From the NCBI GenBank assembly GCA_028583605.1, contig CM053327.1, positions 40,943,559 to 41,007,558 of the forward strand: a DNA stretch of 64,000 nucleotides, in the 5' to 3' direction. The DNA comes from Dastarcus helophoroides (lineage: Eukaryota; Arthropoda; Insecta; Coleoptera; Bothrideridae). The notes below the pieces were generated by a model that was given only the letters and a program-made list of their open reading frames with translations, did no database searches and was not told the origin of the DNA. This document shows, one piece after another, positions 30,893 to 42,281 of the stretch (positions are counted from its first letter, which is position 1; each line of letters opens with the position of its first letter). Made by a program: the position numbers and the translations under genes.

Positions 30893-31795
30893 ACTGAAAC
30901 TATCACAAAAAAACAATTTTTTAGTCCTATATGGGGATCCTTTTAACTTTAACGCTTAAAAACAAACTAAAATGTAACATAACCTAACATTCGTGTAAAT
31001 TTGACTGCATCCTAAGCTGGGAACATCACTTTGTAAACTAATAGGAATTTTATACACTTAGATTAGGTTTAACATAACATAAAAGACCAATTTCTACAAT
31101 TTAAAATGTCACATATGTTTCTAATTTGACATGTAATGATAGTCGATGACAGATGTCAAAGAGGTTAAAAAATAATTTTTATTGATTGAACGATACAAAA
31201 AATTGGATTTTTTACAGTTTAAGGTCGTAGTGATGTTTAACGGTGACCTACCTCAAGTTTATTTAATAATTTAGGAGATTATTCATCGATCCATTGGCAG
31301 ATTACGAATTTCAATTGCACTGACACACAAATTTCACCAAAGTTGTATCAAACTGGTTAGCAATAAATGTACGATACTGTTATGATTAAGAAAAATGAAA
31401 AAGAAGAATTTATTACCCCGATAAACGTATACAATTGTTTGTTTTATATAATAGTTTTAGTAAAATATGTTAAATCCCCTCGAACTATCACCAAGTGAAT
31501 GAGACTGCGCAAGTTTGCTAATTTGGCGTACGTCACCCACAAATCCACAATCTCGGTTCTGGGAAATTTTTGCAGACGAATACAAATTTAAAAAAAAAAC
31601 ATAGGATAATATTGAATGGGAGAATAAGGCGCCCGTTATACAATTTTTGTTGATATGCTTCGTTATGTGTGTTATGCCAGACTTTCCTTTGGTGTTAAAA
31701 CCTCATTAAACTCTTAAACAGTTAACGTGGCATAGATAGAAGCATATTAGGTATATGTAGATTGTAGATAGCGTTTACGTGGGGATGCGTATCGA
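30893..31795. other. Upstream region of Sec16, probable promoter and 5' UTR
   Basis: The 5' UTR and promoter of Sec16 should lie here, but I could not identify a transcription start or a clear TATA box. No other gene seen. Confidence 0.45.
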
Positions 31796-31950
31796 ATGTA
31801 GATGTTTTAAAAACATCGATGATACGCAAAACAATCGATGTTACGCAAAACAATCGATGTTGTGACCAATCGATGTTCCAACATCGATGCTTTGTTTCCG
31901 ATGTTTTCACGACATCGATGCTTTGTTTCCGATGTTTTCACGACATCGAT
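31796..31950. repeat. Cluster of ATCGATG palindromic motifs
   Basis: ATCGATG occurs about six times in 130 bp. The first three lie in units resembling ACGCAAAACAATCGATGTT. The later ones lie in a direct repeat of about 31 bp (CATCGATGCTTTGTTTCC then GATGTTTTCACGA). No coding capacity. Confidence 0.7.
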
Positions 31951-32997
31951 CTTGTTCCAATAGATTTTTTAAGTTGTTTCTATTTTATAAAACACTCTTA
32001 GACTATTTGCACTAGAAAAATGGTTTCTTTAATTTACTGGGCACTTTCGCACATACGTTATTATTTCAACTAAGAACGAATTGATTTGTTTATGTTAATT
32101 TAATTTTGCAGCGCCATCTAATGTTAAGTAGCATTACCATTCGCAGCAAGAATTCGAGGAAATAGTTTTTTATTCGCTAATATTATTAAATGGCCCGCCC
32201 CCTGCTAAATAGCACGATGAAATATTGTGAACATAAATACAGAAAGAGTTTGTTAATCGCTACTTGGTATGAATTTTGGCTTTATTACCCTTTGATTAGG
32301 CATGCGCATGTAGTGTCGATGTTATAAAAACTTCGATGTTTTCATTGAGATTAAGGATGTTGATCTGAGATCAATTAATCGAAAAATCGATTTTTTCAAG
32401 TCTCAAGGTCGATTTTTTGGATCGATCTCAAATACAAGATGGATCTAATGAACGCTTCAAAAATCCTAAGAATCGGATCGATTTACGTTACAGGCAGGTT
32501 ATAGTGAATTTAATGACAAACATTTTTTATATAAGTGCATTTATATCTTGATGTTATTCTCCACTTCCATCTACTAGCAATAGTTACGATAATAAGCCAA
32601 CAGATAGCAGCATTAACTTTTCTTTTCATTATATATGTAATACTTCTATATGGGCAGCTCCCTATTCTTTTCGTGAGTTTATCTTGACCAAATCCGACAA
32701 AGATGGAACTTTCGTTGTTGGCGAGTATTGCGCATGTGTCATTCGAATCGCTGCGAGTAGATTAAAAACAAATACCTGGCGACATCGCACGTTCAAAACA
32801 TTTAATGTAGAAGTAAAAATATACGAATCATAAAACAAAACAAACAACAACGTAAAAATGCTTCAATAAAACAAAAAATTTTAAACAGACAAGTTAAAAT
32901 AGTCGAATAAAACAAACATTTTATTTAGACAATAAATTAGGTTATTCGTATGCAGTTTTATTGGCTTATTCTTCGCCTATCACTTCTTTAGATTGGG
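31951..32997. other. Intergenic, no gene seen
   Basis: AT-rich sequence. A patch at about 32320-32420 has ATCGATTTTT-like inverted motifs similar to those near 34066-34190. No open frame of credible composition. Confidence 0.5.
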
Positions 32998-33985
32998 CAC
33001 AGTATAGATATTAGCTTACGCATACAGTAGCGACAAATTGCTAAAATTTTGTCACGAATTTTGTTTGCTCATGCGTCAATTTGCACAATCCCGAACATGG
33101 CGTCGAAGTGTTCTATGATTACCAGAAATAAGATCTATGGTCGTAGGGTAACTGAATGTCAGTTGAGAGTTGCCAAGTGTTCGGGAAAATCAGCACTTGC
33201 GCGAATATGATTTTTATTTTACGTTCATATGTTATTCATTCGTGGTAAAAATGTAAGACAATTTATCTACATTTATGGATGTTCTAGAAATTTGATATGG
33301 TCAGAGATTTTCATCCGAATTGTGGGATTTTCAAGGAGATTATTCGCGAATAATGTTTAGGTTATCTGGCAACACTGGATCAGTTTTATTGAAATGTCAG
33401 TCTTGTTATAATTCATTGCGCTAATAAGATGAAACCAGAGAAAAGAGGAGAATTTACACGTTCTATTTATAAATGTAACTTTAACAGCAATAATGATTTT
33501 ATAAAATCAGCTTCTTTTTAATTTCCAAAAGACGACAAAAGGTAATATTCGGGTACACCCAATTTGTTTTATTAAAAAAAAACTGTTTTATTTTACTCGC
33601 ATTGGTCAGTTTTATACAAAAAAATAAATAAGTTGTTTCCTGTAGAAATTATTTTGCCGTCAATCACAATCTGTGTTTAGTTTTTCTTTGTGTATTCTTT
33701 TCACTTAGGTTATCAGTAATTACAAAATACACATTATTTAAAAAATACACGAGAACTAGTATTTTTGGACTATTTGTAAAGTAGTAAAGTAGAATTTAAA
33801 CGCTAAAAACTATTGAAATTAATAAACTTGATGGCTTTGTTTAATAAATAAATCTAAATTTTTGCGCCGTGCACAATCCACAACATGGCTGATTCCATTG
33901 AAGGTCAACGATTTTAGCTACTTTAAGATCAAAGGTACCGACACTTTTGTCACTACTGTATGCGTAAGCTAATATCTATACTGTG
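32998..33985. mobile_element. Non-autonomous DNA transposon with long CACAG inverted ends
   Basis: Inverted repeats of about 38 bp, starting CACAGTATAGATATTAGCTT (32998) and ending with its complement (33985), with one or two mismatches. The total is 988 bp. The flanking duplication is unclear (perhaps GG). The interior has no long frame. A short one near 33429-33540 reads CNFNSNNDFIKSASF, stop, FPKDDKR, faintly like the start of a THAP zinc finger. Confidence 0.75.
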
Positions 33986-34743
33986 GGTTAGGTAACACTA
34001 TCATTTTTATTCAAGCAGCATGCAGAGAGCCATTTTTTTCATAAAGAATCGTCGTTTGGAACAGGGATGTCGATTCCTTTTTAAGATAATCGATTTTTGG
34101 ATCGATTCGAATCGTGCGCAAAAGAATCGATTTCTGATTAAATTGGGTGCTTAAAGATCGATTTCCGATTAATCGCCTTGTTGATGAAATTTTTAAACAT
34201 TTCTAATAACAGAAAAATTGAATGATAATGATGAATTAGCGTCATGTCTTCTACATCAAAAATATCAACTTTAAGTGCTACAAAGATTAAAATGTGACAA
34301 AGCGTTCAAAGCGTTCGTAATAATTTATAAGTAACGCAACCCAAATTTTAAAGAAAATGGCGCCACCATTATGTCCAACTTGTAGTTGACAGTTGGGCCC
34401 ATTTATTATATTCTATGCTTTGAATATTTTTTGTATATATGTAATACATATATGATTTTTTGTACATAACTGTGTATTTAATCTATGCATAACTGTAAGC
34501 GTTGATTGAATAGAGTATTGTAATGTATTCAATCAACGCTGCAAGTTGACTAAATAAGGTTAGTGTTTACGATTGTGATTTTGTGTTTTTTATGGATTAT
34601 CAATGTAATTTTTAAATTATTGGACAAAACAAATACGTTCATTTAACAATCGAAGAAATAAAATGTCAATCACCAAACACACTAACTATGGTTATCTAGA
34701 AGGTAAGGTTGCGTTACGCCGTGCTTTTAAAATAGGATTGAAA
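33986..34743. other. Intergenic between two DNA transposons
   Basis: A hAT-like left end (CAGGGATGTCGATTCC, near 34066) has no matching right end. GTAACGCAACC near 34331 has its complement near 34708 and may mark another short element. A hairpin (AGCGTTGATTGAATA at 34498-34512, its complement at 34526-34540) lies between them. Confidence 0.5.
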
Positions 34744-34751
34744 ACCTTCCA

Positions 34752-37495
34752 CTAGGACTGTTCCGATACAAGTAAATACGGGTAAATACTCGATACTTTT
34801 GTTTCGATGCCAAATACTGTTAGCATCGAATTATTTTTGCGATAGTCGGTATCGAAAGACTTGGTATCGAATCGAATCCGACGCCAAACAAATTTGTCTT
34901 TACGATTTCTGACCAAATCATATGAATTATTAATATTATTACAAACGAAGGAGTTAAGATTAATTGAACTACTCGCCATAACAGATCAATGAATGGCGTA
35001 GTTCTTAAAGACAAGTTGTAGTTCCAATTTGTTTGCACCATAGCACAGTATAGATATTAGCTTACGCATATGCGTTAGCTAATATCTATTGGCGATTCGA
35101 ATTAAAAGTTCGCGCCAACTATCAGCTGATCGCAAGTAGGTCGCTTGCTTGTAACCTATCTTTAAGGCTATAATATGTATGTAAAAATTAGACATTTCCT
35201 ATGAATATTTTCTTATTTTGCCAAGCAGTTTTTATAATTTTCAAATAATTATACGTATATTAAGAGGACAATAGCTAAGGTAATTAAAAAAGCCAACTGT
35301 TTATACAAATTATAATGGATTCGGGGAAAAAGCTTTTATGTTTTGGAATAGGGGCAAGATAGATTGCAGTGCATAAGCATCTTAATCTTGTTTTTACAGC
35401 TCAACTTCTGTATGGAATAATTGTTAAAAGGTAAATTTATCATTATAGCCTCAATCCTCAGGAATATTATTTTAATTTACTAGAACAGTTTAACATTCTA
35501 AAAGTTGTAAGTGACGAATAGGTTAGAAGATAATGTAAAATTTCTTGAAGTCGTAAGTTATTTGAAAAGAACTAAATAATTTCTTAGAAGGCGTAGTAAT
35601 ACTTAACACTAGTTAATGTTGTTGTTCAGTTAAAGGTTGGAAATATTTTTAGGGGAAAGGCTTCTGAATGGAAGTCACGTTTATTATTGGTGTGTAAAAG
35701 AAGAAAATGGAGAAAATTTAAAATAAAGTAATAAGGTTTGAATTGCACATTACATCGAATAAAATTCCTTCACGATAGCATCCACCTATTCCTAAATACT
35801 GAATTAAATTACTACTTTCAAAAATTGTTTATCTGATGCTTTAGCCCCTCATATCTTACTGATAAAAGTGATAATCATCACTAATAAACTGTATTAACAA
35901 TAAATGCCACAATAAATATTAAAAAGTCTACAATATTTTGACAAGTGACTGATATGACTGGAACAGGGTTCGTTTTTTAGCACCGTAATCAGCCAAGAAG
36001 GATTCATTTCAGTGATGAATTTTAAAATTTGGTTACCCTTACCATTTTGATTCTGCAGCATAGACATGTTGCTGCTTAAACTAGAATTTAAGTACATTCT
36101 GGAATACTTCTAATGTTTGGCAATTATTTAAAACATTAGCCACATAGTTATGGTATCGTAAATGTCCTTCTTGAGGAGAAATGGAATAGCTGGCTGTAAA
36201 GCTATGTTTAAAATTGATAAGATTTAGTAAAATTAATCATTAACTGTCTCAACAATAGAAATGTTACGGAAGAGAAATAATAGCACTGTATATGAAATAT
36301 CATGTTTTTTGGTTTCATAAACAAAGAATGTTAGCAAGAGCCTTCTAAATATTTTCTCTTGAATATTTTTGTGTAATGCAGCCATAAACAATGCCAAAAA
36401 TTTTTGATTTGCTTTTTATTTGATTTGAAGTAAATTCCATATTCTGCAATAATGAATAACTAAATTTAAAAAGTCTATAAATATAGGTAGGTATAAACGA
36501 ATGTCTCCATCTACTTTAGGTACTTAGGTACAAACTAATCAAACCATTAACTTCTAATTCTAACATCAACTAACTGAAAATTGAACGCTTGTTATGACTA
36601 CATTCACAAAGCAAACTCTATATCAAAATGTAAACAAACCTGTGACCTACAAGCAGTAGTTATAATTGTCGCCACCAGAGGGAGTGATCCTTAGCTGGAA
36701 ATGCCAATACTGTGACCATAGAGAGTTTTGATTGAGTCACGGATTCTATAATCCGCAGACTGACATTAATTAACGCAGAGTAGAATAATAAATAATACGA
36801 ATTATAGAAGTGGGATAGTGCACGAACGCAAAAAACAGTGTCGAAAAAGCCTCTAGAGAGTAGGTAATACCTTCTCGTGATATCAGGGAGTGATGGATTT
36901 CTACTATCAATGAGGAACGAAGTAAATAAATATGGCTATTAAACACCTGTTGAGAAATGTCAAAACTTACCGATTTCGTGTTATTTCTTAGTGCATTCAA
37001 TTCATGTTTTTTACGAAAAAAAAATGATGTCGGAGAAATCGAAAAATATTTCAGGTGGGTTTTCTGTAGTCTTTATTTTTTATAATTCCCGGAATTCTTT
37101 TCATAATCCCGAGGAATATGACGCCAGATAACACATATCTAATATGTATTTGTTATTTGGAGACCACCGATTTACCAATTAGCGAGAAGTAGACGAATCT
37201 TTACAAAACAAATATTTGGTCTCTTTAATGTGGCAATAAAAACGAAACATGGCGGCAAAAGCAAGACCTAGCAGAAAAAGGGCTTAATATCCCTATTCTT
37301 CTGGTTTGGCAACTTGCTGCTCGCTACTTAGTAATCGCTAAATATTGGATGTATGTGTTGTAAGAAGACTAAAATACTGTGCTGTCTTCAAAATCAGCTT
37401 TTTAAAAACTATCGACATGAGTAGTATCGAAAATTTCTTTCGAATACTACTTTATGAGTAGGTATCGATATCTTGTGAGTATCGAAACATCCCTA
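34752..37495. mobile_element. Non-autonomous hAT element, 2.7 kb
   Basis: Ends TAGGACTGTTCCGATAC (34752-34768) and the complement of TAGGGATGTTTCGATAC (37479-37495) match at 14 of 17 positions. A perfect 8-bp duplication CCTTCCAC flanks them (34744-34751, 37496-37503). No transposase frame was found inside. It carries an embedded palindromic remnant at 35043-35088. Confidence 0.8.
35043..35088. repeat. Head-to-tail remnant of the CACAG element
   Basis: CACAGTATAGATATTAGCTT followed almost at once by the complementary GCTAATATCTAT, a nearly perfect palindrome. It matches the two ends of the 32998-33985 element with the whole interior missing. The last six bases of the right end are absent. 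Confidence 0.7.
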
Positions 37496-37603
37496 CCTTC
37501 CACTGTTCGCAACGCCATCTATTAATCCGCTAACCATGCACCACAGAATTCTATTTAATCGTAGGTCAAACATTGCGAACGAGTAGTTAAAATGTACACC
37601 TAA

Positions 37604-37798
37604 AAGTAAGCGCAGATTAGGGCGGAGAGCAGAGCAGCGCATCGTAGAGCAATAATCCGCCAGGTTCTTATGCGGTAACGCACATTACTGGCGCATCGAG
37701 TCGGCGCGGATTTAAGTAATTCTTCACAAGAACCTGTGCAATCAAATAAATCCGGCCTGATGCGCTGCGCTGATCTCCGTTCTAATCTGCGCTTACCT
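37604..37798. mobile_element. 195-bp MITE, Harbinger-like
   Basis: Inverted ends AAGTAAGCGCAGATTAG and the complement of AGGTAAGCGCAGATTAG, extending with mismatches to CAGCGCATC. TAA lies on both sides (37601-37603, 37799-37801). A 3-bp TWA duplication is known for PIF/Harbinger. The interior is GC-rich compared with the flanks. Confidence 0.7.
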
Positions 37799-38661
37799 TA
37801 AGAGATCGTAATAGTTTCAAGTTAAACGGTGGACGCTGCTCGCTGCCTAAAAGATGAATAAAGGATATTCTAGTCACGCTTTCCAAGAAAAGTTTAACAT
37901 GCCAATGATGTGACCGATTGGATACATTGTACCTGCGACTACTACCATCTACGGTAGGTATAATTTAAGTTCTTATTTTACAGTTTTCGCACAATACTTA
38001 CTTGTAATACACAACAGAGGCCGCTGATGTCAGTGGGTGGAAATCAGGCCCATTTTCATTTGACAAATTCGTGCAAACTTTAGAAAATTTCTAATTTTCA
38101 AATAAAATCGTAAAACAAATTTCAATCTTACAAAAGCTCGACATTTTCGACAAAAAAATTGAAGCTTTTAAACTGAAATTGTCATAGTTGCAATTTTCGA
38201 AGTTTAATAAAAAAAAATTGAAATTTTAAATAGATGCAGAACTTTTTTTTATTACATGTCTAATTTTAAAAGATTAAAACTTAAAAGTCGTAAATTTTAA
38301 ATAGGTAAAAATTCTAAGAAGAAGGGAGTTTGAAAAAAAGCGAAATTATGAGACTCGTCTTGCTAGCTGAGTTCTGCTGTATGGCATTGGATTTATAAAA
38401 ACAGAACAAAGGTTGCTCTAACGCGGTTCGATAGCCAAGCCATCATCTTTAGAGTTCCACCAGAAATCGTGGGTAAAAGCTAGTTTTTCATAATAATATT
38501 AATAAAAAAAAACAAAACACTTCCGTATATTGTTAATTATAAATTACATAATATATAAAAAGTTATATTAAAAATAAAATATGTATAGATATAACGTTCT
38601 CTTTCATTTGAAAAAAGTCTCCAGCCAGACATGAAGACTATAGTATTTATAGGCACTATAT
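37799..38661. other. Intergenic with repeat fragments
   Basis: Unique sequence to about 38050, then purine-rich GTCGAAA-like repeats to about 38350. At 38398-38452 on the minus strand is a family B foldback fragment whose ribozyme core is decayed (CTAAAGA for CTGAAGA). Confidence 0.55.
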
Positions 38662-39388
38662 TCATTCTTGGGTTTCAAGCTTCACTTTGTGTTTAGCTTT
38701 TGCGTGTCGCTTCACCTTACTGTTCTCAACTGAGGAATAGTCACAGTAGTCGCATTTGTGCATCTTACTGCGATTATGCTTGGAGATAATGTGTCGCTTT
38801 AATGTAATTTTATCCGTGCTAGTGTAATTGCAGTACCCACAACTTAATTTTTCAAGTTCCATATGCTTTCTCTTGAAATGTCGATTCACCAAGTATTTAT
38901 CAACTGCGGAATAATCGCACTCTTCACAGTGAAACACTTTATCAGTGCGCTTGGGTACGTTTTGATGAATATATTTAATGTGTTCAATAAGAGAATTTTT
39001 GTAATATGAAATGAATCTACAGTGAAAGCATTCGAATTGTTTCTTTTTTATGTGTTTACCATTTAAGTGCAATTTAAAGTAGTCGCTTCGTGTAGTTGAA
39101 TAATCACATTGATCACATATATATGATTTGTACTGACAATGTCTAGACTTATCATGTCTGGCCAAATTGCATTTAACTTTGGTGGAATATGAGCATAAAT
39201 TACAATAATATCTAGTTTCAGATGAATTGGTTGCTTCACTCGCTTCACTATCATCGAAAGGATTCGATGACCCCTCGTTTATGGAAGAATCATTCGCTTC
39301 ATCATTCTTTATAGCTAGACAATCCTCGTTGCGGAAACCTTCTTCCGTGAACGGCATATCATCATCAGATTCATCTTTTATGATAACC
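38662..39388 (-). CDS. C2H2 zinc-finger protein, last exon
   Basis: Terminal exon of a six-finger C2H2 protein, probably a nuclear DNA-binding regulator. An acceptor (TTTGTTGTAG, exon from 39388) precedes an acidic linker (VIIKDESDDD). Six fingers of the CxxC...HxxxxH-type spacing follow, starting YYCNLCSYS, YICDQCDYS, FECFHCRF, FHCEECDYS, LSCGYCNYT and HKCDYCDYS. A short basic tail ends at TGA 38662. The CDYS-rich finger type is common in insect ZNF64/REST-like proteins. The orthologue was not identified. Upstream exons were not found in the window; they may lie beyond the right edge or be displaced by the retroelement cluster. Confidence 0.82.
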
Positions 39389-40247
39389 CTACAACAAATC
39401 AGGTAATTATAATACGAACGAAGAGTGGGTGAGTAAACGCACAAATTTTACTGGTCCGGAAATAATCCTACACTTAACTTGTCAGTCAGCATGCAAAGAG
39501 ATCGTTTTACATTAAAAGCAACGATCTGGGTCAGGGGTCGGCAAACTTATAAGACAAAAGAGCCAACCGCACTAAAAAAAATGGTTTCATGAATTTCAGA
39601 GCCACAAATTTTTATTTCTCATTTTACATTTTGTTTCACAATTAAATCAGATAAATCAGACAAAATATGGGACAGGGAGACAGTCAAACAAAAACATATT
39701 CAGCCCAAAAGCCTTTTATTTCTCAAAATTTAGAGCTTTATTTAAAAATTTTGCCTTTTTCTCGTAAATCTCGAAATTCGTCCTTTTATCGAATTTTAAC
39801 TTTTTCAATTTTTGTTCTTTTTTTAAGTTCGACTTTATTCGTAAAATTTTTCGAAATTTGACTTTCTGTGAGATACTGCATCCTTATTTAAGGTTCTCGG
39901 ATATTAAGAGTCGGAGTTTTTTCTTGCGTATTTCAGTTATTTCTCAAAAAACGTATTTTTTTTTCAAAATTTTGACTTTTGTTGGAAATAAGCAAAAACT
40001 ATATTCGTTTATCTCAATGTTTATCCACGTGCAAGAAAGCTTAATCAGGCTGTTATTGAACGGCGACTTTTATATAAACAAAATTTTATTACCATAGGTT
40101 TCAAGTTACATAAATGAAGAACACCCAGAAGAGCAGAATTGTTAGTTAGTTGTTCGGTATTCTTTCAAGCGAAAGGGGCTTGATTTTTAATTAAAAGTAT
40201 AGAACGGCAATACGTGATTTTTCTTTTCACCCCATAACCTTCCGATA
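39389..40247. other. Intergenic: hAT end, satellite patch, probable copia LTR region
   Basis: CAGGGGTCGGCAAACT at 39531 is a typical hAT left end with no partner nearby. A TTTCGAC-type patch runs from about 39720 to 40000. The copia 5' LTR should end just before 40248, but its left border could not be set. Confidence 0.5.
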
Positions 40248-40262
40248 GGTTATGGGCCCAGT
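40248..40262 (+). promoter_or_regulatory. copia-type primer binding site
   Basis: GGTTATGGGCCCAGT matches the primer site of insect copia elements, which use an internal initiator tRNA-Met fragment. It lies 80 bp before the gag ATG. Confidence 0.75.
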
Positions 40263-40342
40263 CACTTAAGGTGATCGAGAGTGAAATTAAATTATATTAT
40301 AAACTTTACCGTGTGTATATAATAATATAATAAAAACTAAAA

Positions 40343-41946
40343 ATGTCCAGTGGCGCAACATCTGTGGTGAAAAGAAACTTAAAACTTTTCAATGGTGAAA
40401 ATTACTTAATGTGGAAGTTTAGACTATGTGAAATAATTGAGCAAGAAGGTGCCAGTAAGGTACTAAATGAAGACCCCCCGACGCCTGTCACTGAGGAGTG
40501 GATCAAATGGGAGCGTGTCGCAAGAGGTACTTTGATTGAATATCTAATGACCTTATACTCTCACAACTGCCACCGGGTCGTGCTACAGCCAGAGAAATTT
40601 TAAAAAAGTTTGACGACTTATATGCATGCAAAAAAGGTATCGACGCAACTATGCGTACAGGACCGGCTGTTTAATTGCAAATTAAAACCTGGAACACCAA
40701 TTAAGAAGTACATGTAGAGATCCCGCCGTCACTGGCCTACTATCTTGAACGTGACCCCGTTGATCTCTACACACACTCAACCCCTCAACCCGTTGGCGGT
40801 CGCTCCGAAGCATCGAGCCCGTCAACAGAACGGGACTTCAGATTACAACCCCATTAGCGTCGGTTGACACCCAACACACACGAGATTAACTTCTTAATAT
40901 AATACGTTTATCAATTGGACTACATATATATATTTTACTAATAAAGTGTTATAATTGTGAGTGCGTATTATTAAAGTGACTACATACATGATGGAGATAG
41001 AAGAAATGGTACGTGATTTAGCAGCATGTGGAATGGAGGTGAGCGAGACTACAAAAGTTTGGTATATGCTTAACTCGTTACCATCAAGCTACGCACCAGT
41101 AAAAGCAGCAATAAAAACAATGACTGATGATAGACTAACGTTAGCATTTGTCAAGGGAATGCTTTTGGAGCATGAGGAATATCTAGTACGAGAAAATGCC
41201 GACACAAGTGCTAGAGCTCTCCACTTTCGATCCACCCACTTCAATGACAAATGGAAAAAGAAAGATAAATACGTCCCGAGAAACAAACCTACTTTCAAAA
41301 TTAGGCAGGTCCGCAAATGTCATCACTGCGGACGAAAGAATCATCTGCAACGTGATTGCTACTTCTATATGCAGAGTCTGAAACTGCAGGAGAAGCGGTA
41401 CAAAAGAAAAGGTAATCCTGATGCTAGCGCATCAACAGCTGTTGCCAGCAACACTAATGCATTTGCCTTTATGATGTGCAATAATTACAAAGATACCGGA
41501 TTTGGACGTTTTCTTCTGGATTCCGGAGCGACGGAACATATCATTAATGATCTAAGACTTTTTACCAACTATAAACAGCTGACCAAACCAATTCACATTA
41601 CTGTGGCAAAGAAAGGTGCAACCATCATAGCTACCCACATTGGTTCTATCCAAGTATGTACGAATCTTGGATACAACGGGGAGCTAATAGATGTGCTATA
41701 TAGTAGTAGCTGTCCTGCCAATCTTATCTCCGTGAGACGCATCCAAGAAGCTGGACTGTCCTTGCTGTTCACTGAGACCGGTTCTGTGGAGCCACAACAA
41801 TAATAAAAGGTAAGCGCATTGACAATCTGTATATTATTGATTTAATAGTACAAAATGCGCCGGATACAGTACGGGCCAAGGGCCACGTAGCTGCAGTTCA
41901 TGGTATTAATGAAAATAAATTATGGCATGAGCGATTAGGCCACATA
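40343..41946 (+). pseudogene. copia (Ty1) gag-pol fragment, broken
   Basis: Starts at ATG 40343 with the copia Gag N-terminus (LFNGENYLMWKFRL). The frame shifts near 40565 and 40635 and is interrupted by a solo LTR at 40713-40984. It continues at 40985 with the rest of Gag and a CCHC knuckle (CHHCGRKNHLQRDC, near 41323), then the protease motif LLDSGATEHI (near 41513). Another shift lies near 41785. The frame reaches the pre-integrase motif LWHERLGHI at about 41940 and stops abruptly at the errantivirus LTR. The rest of integrase, RT and RNase H would lie on the far side of the array, outside the window. Confidence 0.85.
40713..40984. mobile_element. Solo LTR inside copia gag
   Basis: A 272-bp sequence with TGTAG/CTACA ends, flanked by TACA duplications (40709-40712, 40985-40988). 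It exactly interrupts the Gag reading PIKKYM-MEIEE. A 4-bp duplication and TG...CA ends fit a gypsy-type LTR left after recombination. It is unrelated to the errantivirus LTRs to the right. Confidence 0.8.
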
Positions 41947-42281
41947 ATTATATTTAATTATTCGACACCAGACTTTTTAAAAAGAATTTTATTTTAAGTT
42001 GAAATTACAACTGATCACTAAGTAGAAAGATACTATTATAATACTATGTTCTACAACAATGATACTGATCTTGAGCGTCCTTTTGCTTATATAGGGTGGT
42101 GGTCTCTTGGGTGGTGTTTCTTAGGGATGCGAATGTTGGCTTGTCAAACATTCGCTATTTGGTGCTAAAATGGTGCATCCGCGACGGATGTTTGCAGGTT
42201 TTGATAATTCGGGGTGGTCGCTGGACGATTTCCGTTTGGTTTATTTATCATTGGGATTTGTATGTACATGCTAATGTAACT
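41947..42281 (-). repeat. Errantivirus LTR 1 (terminal)
   Basis: 335 bp, minus-strand start AGTTACATTAG (42281) and end ...AAATATAAT (41947). It contains TATATAAG at 42093-42086 and the AATAAA polyadenylation signal at 41993-41988. The polypurine tract GGCGGAGG (42289-42282) directly precedes it, and the env stop codon lies inside its first 11 bases. It differs from LTRs 2 and 3 at one noted base (TTTATCATT for TTAATCATT near 42245). Confidence 0.88.

Noticed and set aside
33429..33540. THAP zinc-finger gene
   Set aside because: Only a faint CNFNS...FPKDDKR similarity with an internal stop; too short to call.
34066..34190. Full hAT element starting CAGGGATGTCGATTCC
   Set aside because: No matching right end or 8-bp duplication found.
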